Positions 54,852-64,000 of a DNA stretch of 64,000 nucleotides are shown here, piece by piece. Source of the stretch: Diphasiastrum complanatum (taxonomy: Eukaryota > Streptophyta > Lycopodiopsida > Lycopodiales > Lycopodiaceae); assembly GCA_029204225.1 (NCBI GenBank), contig CM055095.1, forward strand, positions 36,047,078 through 36,111,077. The letters are read 5' to 3'. Under the pieces are notes generated by a model that saw only the letters and a program-made list of their open reading frames with translations, did not search any database and was not told the DNA's origin. Each line of letters starts with the position of its first letter. Position 1 is the first letter of the stretch. Made by a program: the position numbers and the translations under genes.

Positions 54852-55764
54852 CAGGTCTGAATACAGGTTGTACAGAATTCTGACTTTTCACACGTGTGAA
54901 AACCAGAATACTTCAATTCATTCTATTTTCTTCATGTCAAAGGTAGTGACATTATAACTTGCTGGAAAGCTAGAAGAGTCTACTTTCCATTGCAATTAGT
55001 TCCAAATCAATCTATGATCCTAGTAGGAGTTATAAGCTCTTAAAAGAGGGTAGGAAGTGACCCAAAACCCGAGTGGACACTTTTTGGTTTGATCATTTTG
55101 ATTGCATGTTTCATCATTCACAGTTTGTGTAGTCAATCAAAGGTAGAATTGGATAAGTCAAGATTCTGTTGTCATAGTCACATCATTTCACACAAAGAGT
55201 TGTGTTTGAGTTGCATGTGTGTTTCTAGAGTGTTTTTCATTCATTTGAAACTCCTGGAAAAATTTGATATCTAACTTGTAAGTGCTTCATCAAGAGATAG
55301 AGACTAGATCCAAATTCAAAATGATTGATTTTCTGTTGTGAGCAAAAACTCACATAACTGTTGTGAGTTTTTGCATAGGATTTGGTAGAATACCCAATTT
55401 TTTTTTGTTCCTATTGTAAAAGAGAAACAACACATTCAAATCCATTTTTTAAGTATACCAATTCAACAAACTCGAGATCTAGAGTATTTTTGAGTCAATA
55501 GTGTTGTCTTTGAGCATTCCACACATGTCAAAAGAAGAAAGAACCAAAATTTGTCTATACTCCAATTCACTTTGAGAGGTTGATCTAGTTTGCATTGTAT
55601 TGGTGGAATATTTGAGACCTATCTTAAATACAATTGCAAGATTTCACATAGGATTTGGTAGTTCACCCTTTAAAAATTCCTATAGTGAGAAGTGTAGCAA
55701 CATCTGGTTTGTTAGAAATAAGCTCAAACATATTGTTGTCCATTTACAAGAAGTCTTCACATTC
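54852..55764 (+). other. Leader of element V, second part
   Basis: Non-coding leader joining the primer site of V to its gag. Two copies of ATAGGATTTGGTAG (near 55375 and 55638) suggest a small internal duplication. Confidence 0.6.
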
Positions 55765-56785
55765 ATGGCATCTGTAGGAGATTTTCTCTTTGAAGCAAGT
55801 GAGAGACTAGATACCTCCAATTATTCAGTTTGGAAGGATAGGATAGAATCTTTGTTGGTTCTTTATGGTGTAATGGACATAGTATTAGGAGTTGAAGTTG
55901 AACCTAAAGCTTGTGATGAGGCTCAAAGGTTGAAGAAGAGAGCAAGAATTGCTCTTCATATCATCAAATTGAACATCTCTGATGAGATGTTGAGAGAAAT
56001 AAGTTCATGTAACTTAGCCAAGCAGGCTTGGAAAATTCTTAAGAACATTTATGAAGCAAAGATCACATCAAGACTTCTTACTCTTAGAAATCAGATCTTT
56101 TCTAGTTTTCAAAGAGTTTATGAAAGTACGTCAAGTTTTGTAATGAGAGTTAAAGATCTTCATAGAGAGATAGCATGCATAGGAGATACTCTATAGAACA
56201 GTCAACTTGTTCAAGTAGTCCTTAATGGACTTAGAAAAGAGTATTCAAATTTTGTGCAAACTTATGCTATCATGGAGGAGCTACCATCTATGGAGACTCT
56301 TCATGATGTTCTTATTGCTGAAGAATGCAGGGAAAAGAACAAGCTGTTGAAGATCAACACACTTTCAAGGAAGGATGGTGGTTATGGCAAAGCTCACTTT
56401 GCCAAGAACAAGTCAAGAGGGAGGAGCAAAAACAAATTTTCTCAAGCCTTCACCAAGGACAAATCAAAGGACAAAGCAAAGGACAAAGATCAAGGAGGAG
56501 TAGAAGATGATTCAACTCATTCTTCTATCTTCAAGAACAAGACTCAAGAAGATCAAACCAATTATACCATAGAAGATTCACATGCAAGTGACGGAGAAGC
56601 ATCTCTCATAATGTCTAGTTTTTTCTCTACTCCTTTTAAAGATGTATCTTGGTATATTGATAGTGGAGCCACAACTCATATGAGTTGCTCCAAGAGTTCT
56701 TTTATTTCTATTGTACCTTATCAAGAACTTCAAGAATCAATATACACTGTTGTAAGTGATGCATGTTCAAGTGAAGGAGTCAAAA
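55765..56785 (+). pseudogene. Copia gag and protease of element V
   Basis: ATG at 55765: MASVGDFLFEASERLDTSNY SVWKDR, LLVLYGVMDIVLGVEVEP, ALHIIKLNISDEMLREISSC, SRLLTLRNQIFSSFQRVYES, one in-frame TAG at 56194, then QLVQVVLNGLRKEYSNFVQT and LIAEECREKNKLLKIN. A lysine-rich region follows, but no CCHC zinc knuckle, which normally stands here. The protease site is intact: WYIDSGATTHMSC near 56650-56690. A frameshift near 56790 ends the frame. With a single stop it is the best-preserved gag in the window. Confidence 0.9.
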
Positions 56786-57912
56786 TTTGTTCCTTGAATC
56801 TTGCATCTTCTATGAGTTTATCACTTTCCATGTACTTTATGTTCCTAATCTCACAAAGAATGTGATTAGTGTTGGAAAGTTATTTGATGATAGTTTTGAA
56901 GTGGAATTCAATGTCAATAATTGTTTTATAAACAAAGGCGATGAGATCTTAGCAAGTGGATCTAGATATGAAGGCATTTTCAAGTTAGATGTGCATGAGA
57001 ATGCAAGTACATGTGATGTTGCATTGATGACTTGTGTTTCCAAGGAGGAAATATGGAATAGGAAGTTGCATGTTTCCAATTTTAGATCTATGTATTCAAT
57101 GGTCAAGGAGATCAAGCCAAGAGTGGCCATGTTCTATGGCAAAATCACATATGGATCCATATTTGATGTCTTCTACCAAGACAAAACATCCTCTGGAGTT
57201 GGAATACTCGGATGTTGACCTTTCTTCATCAACAAGCAAGGAAGTTGCCTCTTGTTTTTTTACACTTATTGATGGTTTCACAAGTAACCAATGGATATGT
57301 CTTGTCTCTTCAAGTTTTATGGTGCATGTGTATTTTCCATCATGCAAAGCTTTTTGGAGTTATGGAGCTAATGGAAGGAGTGCACTATATGGAGTCTTGT
57401 CCAACTATAAGCCTAAGGTTGTGTACCTTAGTATTCTTGAAGGTTATTGCTTTGCATGTGGTTTCTTGGAAGGAAAGAAGAATGGAGATTCAAGCCTATT
57501 TTCTATCTTGGAAGAGGCCGAGAGCACAGTGTCTCTATTTGCATCAAAAGTTCATTCTATGGAGAAAAGCCAACTTATGATGGGGTTGAGGTTTGAGGAG
57601 GAGTATCCTCAACATGCATATCCAAGAAGATCTTCATTGTACAAGCCCGAGTCCTTGTGGTTCTTATTTCATGGAAAAGAAAGGATAAGTGAAGGTGGTA
57701 TTCATTCTATTGTACTCACCTATGATTCTCTTTCTTTGATTGATGATATATCTTGTTTAGTTGAGATTTTCCTATCTCAAAGATCAAGTAGGACTATTCT
57801 AGTTTTGAATGAAGTCTTTAATTTGGAATTGATTCTTGTCATTGATGACTTGATTACGTTTCCAAAACATCTAGAAATAAAGATATTGTATCATCATTTG
57901 CTCTTAAATTGA
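56786..57912 (+). pseudogene. Pre-integrase domain and diverged remainder of element V
   Basis: FHVLYVPNLTKNVISVGKLF and EVEFNVNNCFINKGDEILAS complete the protease; EEIWNRKLHVSNFRSMYSMV is the pre-integrase signature. After about 57110 the expected integrase is not recognisable. Instead a second frame, 57034-57912, stays open for 292 codons; a short part (CFFTLIDGFTSNQWICLVSS) may correspond to the integrase FxTFIDDxSR-TW motif with its aspartates partly lost, and the rest has no known similarity. It may be strongly decayed pol or foreign sequence. Confidence 0.6.
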
Positions 57913-59104
57913 GTAAGAGCAAGAATGAGTTTAGTACTCATAGTTTTAAAAAAAGAGTTATTTCATGTTTTGAGGCATATTGTGAACTTCTTTTGAGAGT
58001 AAGTGAAACAATGAGAACACTTACATCCTCAAGAAAGTATTTAGCCTCAATGAGGTCAAGTTAGAGTATGGTTTCAAGATAAGATCCATTTTGGATAGAG
58101 TTCCTAGAGTTTGGATTAATAAAGCACATGCACTAAATTTTTTTAAAGCAATTTTTTTTTGTAAATAGCCTAGTCACCAAGAAATCTGCTTTTTGCTCTA
58201 GAATTTTCAAAAATAGCTTCATGCAAGAAATCTACTGCTCAATCTATTGATTACACATGCAACATGCATCCAAGCATGCATACAGGTCTATCCATACATT
58301 TCCATCAACAGACAAGCACTACAATGAATTACAAGCATGCACGCATCAGAACATTTCCAAAATTTTGCAAATTTCAGTTCAAAAATTGTCAAACTTTAGA
58401 TGGCCATAACTTTCGCTATAGGACACCAAATTGGTCGTTGTAAAGAACAATATGAAGGGAGAATGGATCTACAAGGCACTTGACATATCACCCTACCACC
58501 TAGGCTTTACACGTGCGAGTAGTAAATGGCCAAAATTCAGCTTAGTAGGGCACACTTTTGGAAGGTGGTATCATCAAAACTTTAACTCCAGACCAATAAG
58601 CATCAATCAAAGGTCACAAGGTTCATTAGAGAGGCATAGAGTCTTTTAACAGGTCCAGCAATCAATCATAAGCTCAGATCATGCAAAAAATGCATTTTTG
58701 GAGTCCTTCAACAAGCAAAACTTCAAAATGATGATGTCTAATGATCACCTATTCAAATTAGATGCATGATGGCTCAAATCGGAGGAAATATATCATATAT
58801 TTAAGCTTGTAATGAGAACCAACAGGTTCAAATTCCCATTTGATAGGTATTCATGCCCAAAAATCACCAAAAATACACTATTTTTTCATATTTTGAGCCC
58901 CCTAATGGTGTCCAATCCTAACCAAATTTTATGATAGCCTTAGGACAGCTTCAATACACCTTTGAAGTTGTGCTTACCAACTATTGGCTAAGAATTTTGA
59001 AATCTACCACAAAATTAGTCCAAAAATCATCAAAAAACCATGTTTTTTGACCAATTTTGACCAAAATTTGTGGGATAAATCCACAAATAAGTGCAATTTG
59101 AACC
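57913..59104. other. Stretch without a recognised gene
   Basis: AT-rich. Contains TGGCCATAACTTTCGCTATA near 58400, a motif type also seen in the copia leaders (near 23065), so it is probably retroelement leader sequence, but no element could be outlined. Confidence 0.4.
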
Positions 59105-59870
59105 TAATCCCTGGAAATCTAGTAGGTTCACACGTGTGGTAAAACCAATTCCTAGTGTGAATGATCTTGTTAAACTTCGTATTTTGCGCATGAACTGATT
59201 CTAGATTGAATATCAAGATCTAGTTCAAGAATTTATGACTAAAACACAATCTAGCATACTAGTAATCAAAGAATGGTTACTTTCACAATCAATGAGGAAA
59301 GTACAAAGAAATTAATGCATTAGCATAGCCTCCTCCTCAAGTTAGAGAGAGAGAGTGCAAAATTCAAGCATACAAGGCAATAGATCCAAATTGACAAGAA
59401 ATGGCTTCAATGCTTGGTTCATCATCAAACATTGTGAGAGAACTCACATACATTTATGGTGAATGGAATAGCTTGTGGTAGAGCTAGCATCTATCTACTG
59501 TCTTCCACATCTAGAAGTGAAAACTAACACACTAGTGACATTTGTCACTTTATATGCATACCTATCTACCTACTTTTACCAAGTGGCAATTTCTAAACTA
59601 GAATTGTCCAAATCACTATGCATGTGTCCTTTACAATTTGAGCATGCCTTGCATGTCACTTAGGAACACTTAAAATCTTTGCATGTGATATGACTCGAGT
59701 TTCTACAAGCTCATATTTGGCATTTCTATGTCTTAAATCTATATGCATGTTGTATTTGACCAACTAGACTTCATATAACCCATGTAGCTCGAGTTTCCTC
59801 TAGGCCAAATTTGGCATTTCCAATATGAAACATTACATACATGTAGAAAAAATCTTATCAAAACCAAAAT
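59105..59870 (-). repeat. V-type LTR in minus orientation (truncated)
   Basis: The minus strand has blocks of LTR V in the same order: AAGTCTAGTTGGTC, ATGCCAAATATGAGC, CTCTCTCTCTAACTTGAG, then GATCATTCACAC and CCACACGTGTGAA. Similarity is moderate, so it is a related family. No primer-binding site adjoins the inner end. Confidence 0.65.
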
Positions 59871-59879
59871 TCAAGATAG

Positions 59880-60190
59880 ATAAGTTTTATTTTTCAACAA
59901 CATTCACATCGTCTCAAAAAAATACTAAGCTCGTGTACATTATCCATTGAATCATCAGCATGGGCACTCGAAAATACAACCCATCAAAGAGCCAACTCCC
60001 ATCTGATCCACATCAAATCTTCTGGAGACGCTCATACTTCTTCAAAGGTTCATCTCCTACGGAACAACACTTTACAAAAAGTTCCACATCTACAAACAAC
60101 ATCGATTTTTGACTCCTCCAGCACCATAAGGAGCGGGGTCTTAACATTGCACTTGGCGTGGGACCACCAAGTTCTTAACAGAGGGGATAA
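59880..60190 (+). other. 3' untranslated region and polypurine tract of a gypsy element
   Basis: GGAGCGGGGTCTTAACATTG and GGACCACCAAGTTCTTAACA end in AGAGGGGATAA (60180-60190), a purine tract directly before a TG. Plant gypsy elements commonly have such GGGGTCTTAAC blocks before the 3' LTR. The internal coding region is absent. Confidence 0.6.
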
Positions 60191-60925
60191 TGTAGGCTGA
60201 TATTTCAAGGAATATTCTAGCCATCCTGTGGAACATCTTTAGAAATACAAGCAGGATAGGATTTAAACGTAGAACTTGCCCATCAAGTTTAGGCTTTTAC
60301 GTTATCCGTAGTGGCTCAAGTTATTTAGTTCTAAGTTTAAATTGCCATGGGCACTGCACATAGATATGTAATTTCAAGTTATGTAAAAGTTAGTCACAAA
60401 GGCCTATTGGGGGTTTGTCCCATGGCACCAATGTGATTCAAAGTTAAGTTAGTCCCATAATGCCTTTTTGTAAGTGACCACCACTCCAAGTATCTATAGG
60501 AGTGGAAGAGTCCATTTTCGAGAAGAACCTCATTTGCATAATCGAGCTTTATCTTCTTCCACTGAGAGTTCTCCTCTGTGACAATTTTATAATTGTTACA
60601 CTGTGTATTCTAATTTCTTCCTATGAACCAAGTTAATTAGTTTATTTTATTGTTGGCCTTTTCACAAGTAGGTTAAGCCTTTGTGAAGTTGGGTTTTAGA
60701 TTAAGTCGTCATTTGAGTTAGGTTAAGCCGTCAGTTGATTCAGTTCCTAAGTAGAGAAACAAGAAAAGAGTGGATCTTACCCTCAGAATACTCATCTTAT
60801 GCTTGTATAGTCTTTTTAGTATCCATATCCAAGCTAGTTGGGAAAGCCTTGGTGAGGGTTAGTTGGGAGAAGCCATAATCGTACTAGATGGAGCCATAGC
60901 CGGTGTGGATGTAGGAGACCTAACA
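60191..60925 (+). repeat. 3' LTR of a gypsy element
   Basis: 735 bp from TGTAGGCTGATATTTC to AGACCTAACA, with related inverted ends TGTAGG/CCTAACA. Sequence GAAGA follows; the matching left-hand duplication cannot be checked because the 5' part of the element is missing. Confidence 0.7.
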
Positions 60926-61358
60926 GAAGACATTCTCTCTCTCTTATCTCATTCATGCTTATACATAGTTCTCTTGGGTTCTACTATCCATTGGTGCACT
61001 ATACTTGTGATATCTTGCAATTCTATGTGTAGGATGCTTAACATAGATCTTGGATTTCAATCTAGTGTTGATCTAAAATGCAAAAGCTTTGCTTAGGAGA
61101 TCATTCTCACACATTAGGGCATTCCCACACATGTGAATTTTCACAGGATCCACACATGTAAAGGACAGTGTAATACTATTTTTGTATAGAAAGAGACAAT
61201 ACTATATCATATCTTAGTGATTTTGACTAGATCTTCATTTATTTTCAAGCTCTAGCATGGTAGATGCAAGTTTCTAGCTTATGAATGATTCTAGATTTGC
61301 ACTCCAATTAAGCCAAAGATCTAATGATCCATTAAGTGTGTTTTGGATCTTTATCACA
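60926..61358 (+). repeat. Mosaic 5' LTR of copia element W (5' part missing)
   Basis: First half (ATCTCATTCATGCTTATACA, GGTTCTACTATCCATTGGTG) matches LTR X; from about 61037 (CATAGATCTTGGATTTCAAT) it matches the solo LTR at 62368-63167 instead. It ends TTTATCACA at 61358 and a primer-binding site follows. Confidence 0.75.
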
Positions 61359-61370
61359 TGGTATTAGTGT
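61359..61370 (+). promoter_or_regulatory. Primer-binding site of element W
   Basis: TGGTATTAGTGT, two or three bases from the canonical copia site, directly after the LTR CA. Confidence 0.7.
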
Positions 61371-61954
61371 AGTTTGCAGGCTAAAGTTGGTTTTCCAAAT
61401 CTAGAGGTGGATTTGAGGGCGCCATAAATTCTATGTGGAGTTGGAGTGGTTTCTATCTCAAATCAAGAATTTTCAAGTGTAGAAAGTGGATCTTTGTGAT
61501 CCTAGCATCATTTTAGGTCAAATCACTTGGAGTAGGCCAATTTTTTAATCCACTTACTGGAATGTGGAGACAAAAATTGCTCATGATTGTGGATGTTGCA
61601 TTCTATTAGTAGAAGTATCAAGATTCTAGCTTTTGTATATAGATTTTGCTTGATTCAATATTTTGCATTTTGTGAGACCGTAAAGTTGATAGGATCTCTT
61701 GATTTTGAAGTTTTATGGATTTTTCAATAATGTGTTTCAATATTAGGAGAGTGCAAAAGTTCATTATATTGTGGTTAGATCAAGTGTGATCAAGATATCA
61801 TCAATTATATGTGCTAGATTTGCTAGAAGAGAGAAAAAGAGAGACTAGATTGTTTTCAAATCTTTGTGATTTCTTCTTGTCATCATTTTTTGATTTTCAA
61901 AAGAGTGCTAGGTGCATTGGAACATGTTCAAAGAAGAAGATCAATCATTGCAAC
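61371..61954 (+). other. Leader of element W
   Basis: Short non-coding leader, similar to that of element X at 46232-46729 in its last 200 bp (GTTAGATCAAGTGTGATCAAG, then ATGTGCTAGATTTGCTAGAAG). Confidence 0.6.
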
Positions 61955-63392
61955 ATGGGAACATCAAGTGGCTTCATGTTGGAAAGCAATGATAGGCTTA
62001 CCTCAAGCAACTATTCAACTTGGAAAGTGAGGACGAAGTCTTTGCTAGAGATGAATGAGTTGATGAATATTGTTGTAGGTGTGGAGGAGAGACCTTTGGC
62101 ACCTTAAGAACAATCGAGGTATGATAGGAGGGCAAAGAAAGCTCTTCATGTGATCAAGATGAATGTGACTAATAAATTTCTCAAGGAAGTTGGTAAGTGC
62201 ACTACATCTAGTGAGGCTTGGGAAAGCTTGAAGAAGGTTTATGAGTCCAAGTCTACATCTAGGATTCTAACCCTAAGGAGGCAAAATTTTCAAGTCTTTA
62301 AAAGAAGGATGAGAGTGCCTATGCTTTTTTTCTTTACAATTAAATAATTCACATGTATTGGTGAAAGTGTGAAAATTCACACACGTAGGAATGTCCTAAT
62401 GTGTGATTAAGATATCCTAAGCTTTGCTTTTGCACTTTAGATCAACTCTAGATTGAAATCCAAGATCTATGTCAGATTCGAAGGCAAAGAGCAAAGCTAC
62501 ATGCATACATTCATCACCAAACAACTTTCACATGTGTGGAAGGTACTCATGAAAAAAAAACTAAGTATGAAAATCAGTTGCTCTCGGGTAGAGAGAGAAA
62601 GCAACATCAAGGCCTTGGGTAGAGAGAGATGAAATACACACAAAATTGATCGATCTCCAATATGACTCAAAAACTCTATATAATTAATGAAGGAAATCAA
62701 AGTACATATAGTCCAAGCTTGATTCCTATTGGACCCCTTATTTATGACCTCTCTAATCCTATTGAATGAGTGTTTGATCATCCCTTGATTTTGATTGGAC
62801 CCTTCTACCAAATCTCTCACTTATGATTAGACCCTTGACTCTTTGCCAACACATAGGAAACATCACTCATCAAATCTAATCTAGACACTTGTAAACAACC
62901 TAACTAACTTGAGCTATGTCATAGTTGACTTTTGGCCTAATGATGTAAAGATGTGTACTTGACTTTTTGCCCCTAAAGCCAAAATTGGCCCTATCAACTA
63001 GTTACACCAAGATGTTTGACTAGAAACTTTATGACACCCCTAAAGTCAACTTGATTAACCTATTTTGACTATTTTCCACACATGGGAACATGCTTCAGAT
63101 GTGCGAGATTTGCTCACAAACTAGAAACATAAAAACTACCAAGCTAGGTTTTTGCCAATTTTTCACAGAAGGCATTAAGGATGTGAAGCTTGTTCAAGTT
63201 GTTTTTAATGGCTTATCGGATGTTCATGCTAACTTGGTGCAAAATTTTGCTATTCAAAAGACATTGCCAAGTATGGAGGACTTGCAAGAGGTCTTGGTGG
63301 CTGAAGATTTTAGACTCCAAGGAAGAGGAGGATCATCTTCTACATCTCAAGTTGGAGAGGAGGAAGCTATAGAACAACCACTAGACTCCTAG
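61955..63392 (+). pseudogene. Copia gag of element W, split by a solo LTR
   Basis: ATG at 61955: MGTSSGFMLESNDRLTSSNY, LLEMNELMNIVVGVEERPLA, a stop at 62105, KALHVIKMNVTNKFLKEVGK, SRILTLRRQNFQVFKRRMRV, a stop at 62345, FTCIGE. A solo LTR occupies 62368-63167. Removing it with one target copy restores the same frame: IGE-IKDVKLVQVVFNGL, QNFAIQKTLPSMEDLQEVLV, FRLQGRGGSSSTS, ending in a stop at 63390. The zinc knuckle and everything downstream are absent. Gag would form the RNA-containing particle. Confidence 0.88.
62368..63167 (-). mobile_element. Solo LTR inserted in gag of element W
   Basis: 800 bp. On the minus strand it starts TGTGAAAAATTGGC and ends GTGAATTTTCACA, with inverted ends TGTGAAAA-TT/AATTTTCACA. 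Flanks GAAAG (62363-62367) and GAAGG (63168-63172) are a 5-bp duplication with one difference. A TATATAG box near 62677 (minus) supports LTR identity. Its last 140 bp on the minus strand match 61037-61150 of the mosaic LTR. No internal region is present, so it arose by recombination between two LTRs. Confidence 0.85.
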
Positions 63393-64000
63393 GTACCCCC
63401 CTTGCAACCATCAATAAATTTTTAGCATTTTTCTTCATCATCACAAGAACACTCTTATCGTTTACAATGGTGAACTAAGGACATGCTTTTACTTCATGGT
63501 TTTCTTATTTTTGGTTGACTCATAGTACATTGATTATTCAACAATTGTTTTTTAGATGACAAGATATAAAGAACATTATAGATGAGTTCATTATTTTGTG
63601 GCATCATTATGGTTGTATGCACAAGATATTGAAATAGTCGGTTTTATTGAATTGTCATAGTGACACCTTGGAGCTATGTTACTTGAGTGGCAATTCAAAA
63701 GATCACAGTAATGGTGGAATGAAAGTAAATTGAAGTTGCTCTAGTGCACATGCTCTAGTGCACAGCTCTAGTGCACATCATATTATGGAGTTTGGTGATA
63801 TTATAAATTAAGCAATTTTTTAAATTATTTTTCACAAATACTTTTATTTTTATGGAATGTAAAAAGATAATATGATGATAAACTTTATATAAAAACAACA
63901 AGCTCATGAATTCAAGTGGTTCTACTTGAAAATTCAATATGCAACTCACTATGACTATATAAATAAATAACTTAGAGTATAATAGAATGAGAAATCACTT
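63393..64000. other. Stretch without a recognised gene
   Basis: AT-rich. Three near-identical copies of GCTCTAGTGCACA follow each other at about 63738-63777. No coding motif. Confidence 0.5.

Larger units (their letters stand above)
44621..57912 (+). mobile_element. Copia-type element V (outermost of a three-level nest)
   Basis: 5' LTR 44621-45441, primer site, leader 45442-45590, interrupted by element X (45591-54846, duplicated ATTTT), leader resumed at 54852, gag from 55765, protease and gag-pre-integrase remnant to about 57110, then divergent sequence to 57912. No 3' LTR in plus orientation was found, although a V-like LTR in minus orientation lies at 59105-59870. Confidence 0.7.

Overview
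This is nuclear DNA of a seed plant, most likely an angiosperm. The reasons are one spliced gene with GT-AG introns of up to 2.5 kb, Ty1/copia and Ty3/gypsy LTR retrotransposons with plant-type primer-binding sites, hAT-type non-autonomous transposons, and long (AG)n/(AT)n microsatellites. No bacterial operon, rRNA, tRNA or CRISPR was seen. Most open frames are broken pieces of transposable elements.

Layout. 1-12,500: decayed repeats (a LINE fragment, an LTR with its primer-binding site, copia pol debris) and two related hAT-type elements (3732-4434 and 10856-11660), each with perfect 11-bp inverted ends and an 8-bp target duplication. 12,522-17,128: the 3' half of the only credible host gene, a SET-domain lysine methyltransferase of the Rubisco-LSMT family, in seven exons whose phases all join without a stop. 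17,129-20,700: copia and gypsy remnants. 20,698-31,530: a copia element whose middle is replaced by the body of a gypsy element in reverse orientation, with no gypsy LTRs. 31,531-41,180: a family of gag-only LTR elements, present as a head-to-tail array of U3/ORF pieces and as one element with both LTRs (minus strand) whose gag has been inverted. 41,181-44,620: copia gag and integrase scraps and an unidentified decayed minus-strand ORF. 44,621-57,912: a three-level nest (element V contains element X, and the 3' LTR of X contains a complete 5,995-bp copia element), dated by order through exact target duplications. 57,913-64,000: V-type LTR debris, a gypsy 3' LTR, a copia with a mosaic LTR, and a gag split by a solo LTR.

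How the parts relate. The gag-only family and the reverse-orientation gypsy share leader sequence and a similar double zinc-knuckle layout, so the gypsy is a plausible autonomous partner. All coding capacity except the SET gene carries stops or frameshifts. The most unusual observations are the two hAT elements that share a core but have different, internally matched end cassettes, a 383-bp foldback in a copia leader, the inverted gag in the gag-only element, and a copia whose two LTRs both have AG...GT ends instead of TG...CA.
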